A stretch of 64,000 nucleotides of DNA from Micromonospora sp. FIMYZ51 (GTDB lineage: Bacteria > Actinomycetota > Actinomycetes > Mycobacteriales > Micromonosporaceae). Made by a program: the position numbers and the translations under genes. This document shows, piece after piece, positions 58,192 to 64,000 of this stretch. The stretch is from the NCBI RefSeq assembly GCF_038246755.1, contig NZ_CP134706.1:3100001-3164000 (forward strand). The letters run 5' to 3'. The notes beneath the pieces were generated by a model. The model saw only the letters and a list, made by a program, of their open reading frames with translations. It was not told where the DNA came from and made no database searches. Each line of letters opens with the position of its first letter. Position 1 is the first letter of the stretch.

Positions 58192-59040
58192 TCACAGGTC
58201 GCGACGGCGAAAGACCACCGTGGTGAGCCCGAGCACGAGGACGACCCAGAGCGCGGCCCAGGCGAGGTAGGTGCCGGTGAGTGCGGCCTCGCCCAGGAAC
58301 GGGTGGCCTTGCATGGCCGGCCCGAACTCGATCAGCATGGACGGGTCCTGGAAGGCGTTCATCGCCCCGCGCCACAGTCCGTCGGTCGGCAACAGCATCC
58401 GGGAGACGGTGCCCACCCGGGCCACGCTCTCGTTGTCCAACGCGGTGCCGAAGGCGCCGACCACCCCCGCGATCCAGGTCGACCCGAACAGGCCGACGGC
58501 CACCACGCCCGAGGCCATCGGTGAGCTGACGCTGGACAGCAGCAGACCCAGGGTCAGCAGGACGGTGGCCTGTGCGGCGAGCAACGCCAGGCCGGTCACC
58601 GGCGCCGGTGGCCAGTAGCCCACGGTGAGCCGGACGACGAGCAACTGAGCGAGTCCGGCCACGGTCACGAAGCCCGCGCCGAAGCAGACCAGCCCCAGCC
58701 ACTTACCCAGTAGCACCGCCGAGCGGCGTACCGGCCGGGCCAGGATCGCCAACGCCGCACCGGACTCCATGTCGCCGGCCAGGGTGGGGCCGGCGAGGAA
58801 CGCGGTACCGAGCGCGGCGATCAGGCTCAGGCCGAACATCACCAGGTTGAGCACGAGGGATGCGACCAGTCGCGCCTCGCCGCTGGTGAGCCCGTCGAAC
58901 TCGGCGTCGATCCGGGAGAACCCCCAGGCGCTGAGCGCGAGCAGCAGGACCGTCAGCACCGCGAGCGAGCGCAGCACGCGGCGACGCGCGGCCTCCTGGA
59001 GGGTCAGGCCGGCGACGGTGAGTACGGTCCGGACGGTCAT
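58192..59040 (-). CDS. ABC-2-type transporter permease
   Basis: 282 residues from ATG 59040 (GTG 59043 also possible; both overlap the ATPase stop). Six membrane helices, with a GDMESGAALAILARPVRRS segment typical of ABC-2 permeases that work with a separate ATPase. It is the last gene of a sigma/anti-sigma/ABC operon. Confidence 0.9.
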   Translation of the reverse strand: MTVRTVLTVAGLTLQEAARRRVLRSLAVLTVLLLALSAWGFSRIDAEFDGLTSGEARLVASLVLNLVMFGLSLIAALGTAFLAGPTLAGDMESGAALAILARPVRRSAVLLGKWLGLVCFGAGFVTVAGLAQLLVVRLTVGYWPPAPVTGLALLAAQATVLLTLGLLLSSVSSPMASGVVAVGLFGSTWIAGVVGAFGTALDNESVARVGTVSRMLLPTDGLWRGAMNAFQDPSMLIEFGPAMQGHPFLGEAALTGTYLAWAALWVVLVLGLTTVVFRRRDL

Positions 59041-60044
59041 CACCGGTCACCTCCGGTACGCAGGATGTCCAACAGCCGTTCCTCGAGGCTGATCCGTCCC
59101 GGCTCGACGGCGTGCACGCGTACCCCGAGGGCGACCAGGTCGGCGACGAGGTCCGGCACGGTGGCGGGATCCGGATCGGCGGGCAGCGTGACGGTGAAGG
59201 TGCCGGCGGTGTCGGTGACCTCGCCAGCGGCGGCCAACCGGGCCTGCGCCCGCGCGTCCACCCCGTCGAGCCGTAGCCGCAGCTCGCGGCGGCCCAGCAG
59301 CTCCGCCAGGGTGCCGGCGGCGGCGACCCGCCCCTTGTCCAGCACGACGACCCGGTCGCAGACCCGCTCGACCTCGCCGATCAGGTGCGAGTTGAGCAGC
59401 ACGGCCACCCCCCGGGCGCGGAGGGACAGCAGCAGGTCCCGCACGTCGGCGCGGCCGAGCGGATCCAGGGCGCTGGTCGGCTCGTCGAGGATCACCAGTT
59501 CCGGACCGGCCACCAGCGCGACGGCCAGCCCGAGTCGCTGCTGCATGCCCTTGGAGAAGCCACCCACCCGGTCGCCCGCCCGGTCGGCGAGGCCGACCGC
59601 GGCCAGGCACTCGTCGCGCGTCCGCTGCGGCACCACCGCGCCGGCCAGCCGTACGTGCAGCGCCAGCACCTCCGCCGCGGTGAGCCACGGTTGGTAGCGG
59701 AACAGCTCCGGCAGGTAGCCGACGCGGCTGCGGGCCCGGGGATCCCGGCCCGGGCGCCCGAGCAGCAGCACCTCCCCGGCATCGGGCCGGACGAGACCGA
59801 GCAGCATCTTGATGACGCTTGTCTTGCCGGCTCCGTTGGGTCCGAGCAGGCCCACCACCTCACCCCGGCCGACGGTGAAGGACACCCCGTCGACGGCGGT
59901 CCGCCGCCGGTACCGCTTGCGCAGGCCCGAGCACCACACGGCGGGGGAGGGGGGCAACTCGGCGAGCAACCGCTCGACCTGCGCCCCGGCCGGACCGGTA
60001 GTGCCGGCCGCGTCGCCGAGCGCGGCGGTGGGGCCGGCGCTCAC
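59040..60044 (-). CDS. ABC transporter ATP-binding protein
   Basis: GTG 60044 was chosen over GTG 60053 because it gives the four-base GTGA overlap with the upstream stop; 334 residues. Walker A GPNGAGKTS, signature GGFSKGMQQR, Walker B LVILDEPTSALD and the His switch in LLNSHLI are all intact. A C-terminal extension of about 80 residues is usual for ABC-2 ATPases of the CcmA/DrrA type. It pairs with the following permease. Confidence 0.95.
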   Translation of the reverse strand: MSAGPTAALGDAAGTTGPAGAQVERLLAELPPSPAVWCSGLRKRYRRRTAVDGVSFTVGRGEVVGLLGPNGAGKTSVIKMLLGLVRPDAGEVLLLGRPGRDPRARSRVGYLPELFRYQPWLTAAEVLALHVRLAGAVVPQRTRDECLAAVGLADRAGDRVGGFSKGMQQRLGLAVALVAGPELVILDEPTSALDPLGRADVRDLLLSLRARGVAVLLNSHLIGEVERVCDRVVVLDKGRVAAAGTLAELLGRRELRLRLDGVDARAQARLAAAGEVTDTAGTFTVTLPADPDPATVPDLVADLVALGVRVHAVEPGRISLEERLLDILRTGGDR

Positions 60045-61141
60045 CGGTCCCACCGCAGCTCGCGCGCCACCGACAACACCTCGTCGGCGCTCAGCGAGCC
60101 GGCCACTGCGGTGACGGCACCGTCCTGCACCCAGACCACCCCCGCCAGTACGCCGTCGCGGGAGGTGAGCACCGTGGCCGGCAGGCCGTGCACCTGCGCG
60201 GCGGCGGCGGTCAGGTAGCGGTCGTTCACCGGCAGCGGCAGCGTGGTCGCGTCACCGGAGAAGCCGCGCAGCTGCGACGCGACGTTCTCCGGCAGCCCCG
60301 GCAGGGTCAGCAGGTAGTCGACGGCCGTGGCGAACGGGATGCCCGAGGAGTAGGCGGTCGGGGCGGTCGCGCGGGCCACGATCAGCGCCGGCACACCCTG
60401 GTTCGCTGACCAGACGGCGGCGACGCCGGGGCCGGCGGTCAACCGGAACTGACTGCCGTCGAGACCGGCCGGCGGCGGGGGCAGCGGTTCGCCGGCCGTG
60501 GCCGCCGTCTGCCTCGCCCTCTCCACCGAGAAGGTGAAGACCGCGCTCATCCGGTCGCCGACCTGGTACGCGGGCGCTCCGGTCACGCCGCGCGGCAACT
60601 CGTTCACCTGCGGCACGGCCAGCCCGGTGACCTGCTTCGCCGTGGCGGCGTCGGGGACCTGGCGTAGGTTGGCCCGCTCGGTCAGCTCGACCTCGCCGTA
60701 CGCGGACAGGTCGGGCAACGCGACCAGGTCGGCCTGGGCGAGCGTGACCGGGGCGATCCGTTCGGTGTGGAACACCGGCAACCAGTTCGCGGCGGCCGCC
60801 GCGCCGGCCCCGGCCAGCAGCGCGAGTACGGCCACACCGGCGACCACCGGGCTGCGCAGCGCGGCCCGCCACCGGGGCACCCGGCCGTACCCGGCCAGCT
60901 GCCGGGTGGGCGTGGGCAGCCGGTCGCCCTCGACGGCGCGGGACAGGCGCTGCCATCCCGCCGCCACATCGGTGTTCAGCCGCACGTCCAGGGCCGCGCC
61001 GGTGAGCGTGGCGTCCTGTCGGGCGGCGGCCAGGCGCCAGCGGCAGACCGGGCAGCCGGCGATGTGCTCCCGGTCGGCGTCGGCCACGCCGGCCGGCTCG
61101 TCCAGCAGCCGACGCAGAATTCCCTCATTCGGATGACGCAT
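60041..61141 (-). CDS. Zinc-finger anti-sigma factor with large extracytoplasmic domain
   Basis: 366 residues from ATG 61141, overlapping the sigma gene by 17 bases. The N-terminus has the HxxxCxxC motif in REHIAGCPVC (about 24-33). A single transmembrane helix (about 98-122) is followed by about 240 outside residues. The overlap shows translational coupling to the sigma factor. The outer domain presumably senses the stress that the ABC exporter relieves. Confidence 0.85.
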   Translation of the reverse strand: MRHPNEGILRRLLDEPAGVADADREHIAGCPVCRWRLAAARQDATLTGAALDVRLNTDVAAGWQRLSRAVEGDRLPTPTRQLAGYGRVPRWRAALRSPVVAGVAVLALLAGAGAAAAANWLPVFHTERIAPVTLAQADLVALPDLSAYGEVELTERANLRQVPDAATAKQVTGLAVPQVNELPRGVTGAPAYQVGDRMSAVFTFSVERARQTAATAGEPLPPPPAGLDGSQFRLTAGPGVAAVWSANQGVPALIVARATAPTAYSSGIPFATAVDYLLTLPGLPENVASQLRGFSGDATTLPLPVNDRYLTAAAAQVHGLPATVLTSRDGVLAGVVWVQDGAVTAVAGSLSADEVLSVARELRWDR

Positions 61142-61649
61142 GACCGTTCAACTCCTTCCGTAGGGCGGACTCGGCGCGTCGTACGGTGGTGCCCACGCTG
61201 CCGGGGGAAAGTTCGAGAGCGACCGCGACCTCGGCGTAGCTCAGACCGCTGTGCCGCAGCACGAGGGCCACGGCCTGCCGGCGCGGCAGCCGGGCCAGCG
61301 CCGCGCGCACCCGGCGGCGCTCGTCGAGGGTCACCACCGCGTCGGCGACGTCGGGGCAGACGTCGTCGGAGTCGCCGGCGATCTGCTCCCGGGCGGTGCG
61401 GCGGCGACGTGACCGGACCTGGTTCAGGGCGGTGTGCGCCGCCGCGACCGAGAGCCAACCCGCTGCCTGCCCCGCCGGCACCGAGGAGCGCCCGAACGCC
61501 AGGAACACCTCCTGGGCCACGTCCTCGGCCTCGGTACGGGAGCCGAGCACCCGGGCCGCGACCCCGACTACGCGCGGATAGACGGCACGAAACACCTGTT
61601 CGAGGTCGGCGCGGACGCCGTCGCGACCGGCCGAGGCCGAAGCGCTCAC
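61125..61649 (-). CDS. ECF RNA polymerase sigma factor
   Basis: 174 residues from GTG 61649, preceded by GGAGGGAG. Region 2 has YPRVVGVAARVLGSRTEAEDVAQEVFLAF and region 4 has LPRRQAVALVLRHSGLSYAEVAVAL with SPGSVGTTVRRAESAL. It heads an operon with its anti-sigma factor and an ABC-2 exporter, a common layout for envelope or antibiotic stress response. Confidence 0.93.
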   Translation of the reverse strand: MSASASAGRDGVRADLEQVFRAVYPRVVGVAARVLGSRTEAEDVAQEVFLAFGRSSVPAGQAAGWLSVAAAHTALNQVRSRRRRTAREQIAGDSDDVCPDVADAVVTLDERRRVRAALARLPRRQAVALVLRHSGLSYAEVAVALELSPGSVGTTVRRAESALRKELNGHASSE

Positions 61650-62046
61650 GCCGTACTCCCTCCGCTCGGCCCGCCCGACGGGCCCGGCGCGACCGAGCGC
61701 GGTCCGGACCGACCCGGCACGGCCGGTCCCGGAGCGGACCGCCGGTGCGCCGGCGACGATCGGAATCTGCCCTGGCCCGATGGGACCAGCTTCCTCCTCC
61801 ATACCTACGAAGCACCGCCGACGCCCCGGATGTGACACCGCACGCTGCCCGCTGCCACGCGGTGGCCACCGGCTGGTTCGGGCCGGTGCCCGAGGCCCCC
61901 GGCTGTGACACCGGGAACTGACCGCTGTCACCCCCGCTTCGCAGCAGAGGGCTCCCCGGTAGCGTCGCGGGAACGGCCGGTCCGTGCCGCCGCTCGGCGC
62001 GGGCGTGATCGCCCGGCCGACCGAACCCGGTGAGGAGATTGACAAG
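61650..62046. promoter_or_regulatory. Divergent intergenic region with repeated TGTGACACCG
   Basis: 397 bases with no convincing gene. TGTGACACCG occurs at 61831-61840 and again at 61904-61913; on the minus strand it reads CGGTGTCACA, and the TGTCAC core resembles ECF -35 boxes. This could be the autoregulated promoter region of the sigma operon, though a matching -10 was not found at the usual spacing. A ribosome binding site for the plus-strand gene lies near 62031. Confidence 0.4.
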
Positions 62047-62514
62047 GTGAGTTCTGCTGAGCTGCCCCCGCCGTCGCCGGTACGCCAGTTGCGGCTGGTG
62101 GTGGCGGCCGACGACTACGAGGCGGCGGTCCGGTTCTTCCGCGACGTGCTCGGCCTGCCGGAACAGGCGGCGTACTCCGGTGACGGCGACGCCCGGGTGG
62201 TGATCCTGGAGGCCGGGCGGGCCACGCTGGAGATCGCCAACCCGGCGCAGCGGCGGATGATCGACGACGTCGAGGTGGGCCGGCAGGTCGCGCCGCAGAT
62301 CCGGGTGGCCTTCGAGGTGGACGACACCGCCGCCACCACCGAGCGACTGGTGGCGGCGGGCGCCACCCAGGTCGCGCCGCCGACCACCACCCCGTGGCAG
62401 TCGGTGAACGCCCGCCTGGACGCGCCGGCCGGCCTGCACATCACCGTCTTTCAGGAGTTGCGTACGCCCGACGAGCGCGCCGCGCTCGACGGCTTCGGCA
62501 CCGAGTCCGCGTAG
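62047..62514 (+). CDS. VOC-family (glyoxalase/bleomycin resistance-like) protein
   Basis: 155 residues from GTG 62047 (GAGGAG about ten bases upstream). Two beta-alpha-beta-beta-beta modules are seen: QLRLVVAADDYEAAVRFFRDVLGLPE at the start and IRVAFEVDDTAATTERLVAAGA in the second half. VOC proteins use a metal site for lyases, dioxygenases or drug binding; the metal ligands cannot be fixed here, so the activity is unknown. Confidence 0.88.
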   Translation: MSSAELPPPSPVRQLRLVVAADDYEAAVRFFRDVLGLPEQAAYSGDGDARVVILEAGRATLEIANPAQRRMIDDVEVGRQVAPQIRVAFEVDDTAATTERLVAAGATQVAPPTTTPWQSVNARLDAPAGLHITVFQELRTPDERAALDGFGTESA

Positions 62515-62541
62515 CTCGGGTCGGTTGAACGCCGGGCGGCG

Positions 62542-62982
62542 TCACGCCGGTTCGTGCCGGGCGAGGAGTTGACGGAGCAGGCGGGTCAGCGTCTGCCGGT
62601 CCTGGGCCGACAGTGGCGCGAGCAACTCGTCCTGAACCTGGTCGAGCACCTGGTCAATCCGCCGCAGTTGCCGTCGACCGGGCTCGGTCAGGGCCACCTT
62701 GTTGCGTCGTCCGTGCTCCGGATCCGGTGTCCGGTCGACGGAGCCCTGCTCGACCAGTTCGTTGACGGCCGCCACGACGTCGCTGCGGTCGATGCGGCAG
62801 CGGCGGCCCAGGTCGGCCTGGCTGGACGGCCCGAACTCGTGCAGCGCGGCCAGAATCCGGTAGTGGTATCCGCGTGCGTCGGCGGCGGCGAATCCGTCGG
62901 ACACCAGCCGGCGAACGTGCACGGCCAACTGGGTGATCAGCCAGCTCGGCTTCACCGCCAGGCGCTCCGGGACCTCGTTCAT
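62542..62982 (-). CDS. MarR-family transcriptional regulator
   Basis: 146 residues from ATG 62982 (GTG 62991 possible). The winged helix has SQADLGRRCRIDRSDVVAAVNELVEQGSV and the wing DPEHGRRNKVALTEPGRRQL. It is divergent from the SnoaL-like gene, with a perfect dyad in between, and so probably represses itself and that gene. Confidence 0.93.
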   Translation of the reverse strand: MNEVPERLAVKPSWLITQLAVHVRRLVSDGFAAADARGYHYRILAALHEFGPSSQADLGRRCRIDRSDVVAAVNELVEQGSVDRTPDPEHGRRNKVALTEPGRRQLRRIDQVLDQVQDELLAPLSAQDRQTLTRLLRQLLARHEPA

Positions 62983-63000
62983 GCCGGCCACTCTAGCGGT

Positions 63001-63044
63001 ATTGGTTGCACCAACACTCTACTGCTAGTGTTGGTGCAACCAAT
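63001..63044. promoter_or_regulatory. Perfect 18-base inverted repeat, MarR operator
   Basis: Arms at 63001-63018 and 63027-63044 around an eight-base centre. Each arm itself contains a TTGGT-TGC-ACCAA dyad, so two MarR dimers could bind. It lies between the two divergent starts, 19 bases from the MarR ATG and 28 from the SnoaL-like GTG. Confidence 0.85.
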
Positions 63045-63071
63045 GTTGGACAGACCATCAAAGGAGGCGTC

Positions 63072-63485
63072 GTGTCCGCTGCGACCCAGATCGCCGACCG
63101 TGTCGACATCGCCGAACTCTTCGCCCGCTTGGCCAACCTCCTCGACGACGATCGTGTCGACGACGCCCACACCGTCTATCGCGCCGACGTCGTGGCGCGC
63201 TCGCCGCGCGGTGCCGAGTTGTACGGCCTTGACCAGGTCGTCGCGCACCTGAAGCGGAGCCGAGTCGAGGGGGAGCGTACTCAGCACGTGCACGGTGACG
63301 TGCTGGTGCACGTCGACGGCGACCACGCGACGGCCACCGCGAACCAGGTGGTGTACTTCTACCGCGACGGTGCGCCACCGCACCGGACGAGCGGCCTGCG
63401 GACGGCCTGCACCGCCGTGCGGACCCCGGTGGGCTGGCGATTCAGCACGATCGACATCACGCTCGCCTGGATGCGGGAGAGCTGA
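63072..63485 (+). CDS. SnoaL-like / NTF2-fold protein
   Basis: 137 residues from GTG 63072 with AAAGGAGG upstream. The pattern DIAELFARLANLLDDDRVDDA..., a central VDGDHATATANQVVYF strand pair and a C-terminal GWRFSTIDITLAWM fit the SnoaL-like domain of small cyclases, isomerases or binding proteins. It is probably controlled by the divergent MarR repressor. Confidence 0.85.
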   Translation: MSAATQIADRVDIAELFARLANLLDDDRVDDAHTVYRADVVARSPRGAELYGLDQVVAHLKRSRVEGERTQHVHGDVLVHVDGDHATATANQVVYFYRDGAPPHRTSGLRTACTAVRTPVGWRFSTIDITLAWMRES

Positions 63486-63543
63486 CCCCGTCGCTTCGAT
63501 AACGGATCTTCACAAGCGGGAAGCCGCGCGACTCGTCCGTCGA

Positions 63544-64000
63544 TCACAGAACCTGCGGTAGGTCGCCGTGGGCCGGCTCCCGGGTGGTGTGCACGAGGCG
63601 ATGGCAGGCCGGCAGGGCGCGCATGCCGTGGGCGTCGAGGGTGCCGCGTACGAAGCGGTGGAAGCTGGGGCGGGCGAGCTGTCCGGCGAGGAACGGGACC
63701 GGTCCGGCCGGCAGCCGTACGTAGTTGACGAGCGTGAACGGCGACGCACCGGTGGGTCGTAGGGCGGTGGAGTTGTCGACTCCGATCTTGCCGGTGTACC
63801 AGCCGGTCAGCGAGCGCCAGACGGCCTCGGCGTCGACGTCCGCTCCGGCGGTGAAGTGGTTGAACAGGAAGGTGCCGTCGGTGCGGGCCTCGGTGTCGCC
63901 GATCCGCGCCACGTTGACCCCGGCCAGGAGCTGTTCCCCGCCGAGCGCGGACAGCTCCTCGCAGGCGCCTACGGTGTCGAGCTGGTCCACGCGCACGGTG
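63544..64000 (-). CDS. Protein of unknown function, 5' end probably outside window
   Basis: The frame remains open to the window edge; a GTG at 63996 is available but need not be the start. About 150 residues are visible, with ARIGDTEARTDGTFLFNHF, GWYTGKIGVDNSTALRP and LPAGPVPFLAGQLARPSFHRFVRGTLDAHG. There are no membrane segments or motifs that I recognise. Confidence 0.65.
   Translation of the reverse strand, partial: TVRVDQLDTVGACEELSALGGEQLLAGVNVARIGDTEARTDGTFLFNHFTAGADVDAEAVWRSLTGWYTGKIGVDNSTALRPTGASPFTLVNYVRLPAGPVPFLAGQLARPSFHRFVRGTLDAHGMRALPACHRLVHTTREPAHGDLPQVL

Overview
The window looks like a chromosomal segment of a high-GC actinomycete, most likely of the Micromonosporaceae. This is inferred from roughly 70-plus percent GC with strong third-position bias, many GTG starts with GGAGG-type ribosome binding sites, SARP and ECF regulators, DUF574 methyltransferase and DUF4913 proteins, and a GH11 xylanase. 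No rRNA, tRNA, CRISPR array, integrase or transposase was recognised.

Layout. (1) 1-2441: the 5' part of a secreted subtilisin-like protease, cut by the window edge. (2) 2579-17441, minus strand: a probable stand-alone lipopeptide locus. A SARP/AfsR-type regulator is followed after 73 bases by one 3990-residue hybrid megasynthase with the order FAAL-ACP-KS-AT(inactive)-KR-ACP-C-A-PCP-C and a C-terminal Rossmann domain that resembles cyanobacterial acyl-ACP reductase (AAR), an unusual reductive release domain. (3) 17681-29911: a cell-surface region. It holds a TIR-like membrane protein, a thaumatin/ricin-lectin fusion, two proteins sharing a LysM-like N-terminus (one a subtilisin pseudoprotease of mycosin type), a two-domain lytic-transglycosylase-like lectin protein, and an ECF sigma/anti-sigma pair. 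(4) 30712-41362, plus strand: a tightly packed ten-gene operon resembling a type IV secretion system. It has a degenerate P-loop protein, two related VirB2/TrbC-like membrane proteins, VirB8-like, VirB6-like, a split VirB4 (SCO6880-type protein plus ATPase), a VirD4/TraG coupling protein, a GH19 cell-wall hydrolase and a DUF4913 protein. No relaxase is present. (5) 41529-44552: another ECF sigma factor, a degenerate receiver protein and a NarL-type two-component pair. (6) 45223-54738: polysaccharide and peptide degradation (GH11 xylanase, M14 carboxypeptidase) and a CUT1-type sugar ABC transporter with a xylose-repressor-like operator. (7) 54975-64000: methyltransferase, EamA exporter with divergent MocR regulator, an ECF sigma/anti-sigma/ABC exporter operon, a VOC protein, a MarR repressor with a perfect 18-base inverted-repeat operator facing a SnoaL-like gene, and an unknown partial gene.

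How the parts fit. The secretion-like operon carries its own wall-opening hydrolase and coupling ATPase. The flanking LysM, lectin and lytic proteins could serve its passage through the wall, but that is inference. Several enzymes in the window have lost catalytic residues (AT Ser to Gly; pseudoprotease His to Thr and Ser to Arg; lytic domains Glu to Leu or Ala), so non-catalytic scaffold roles recur. The megasynthase and the relaxase-less type IV-like operon are the two best candidates for undescribed biology.
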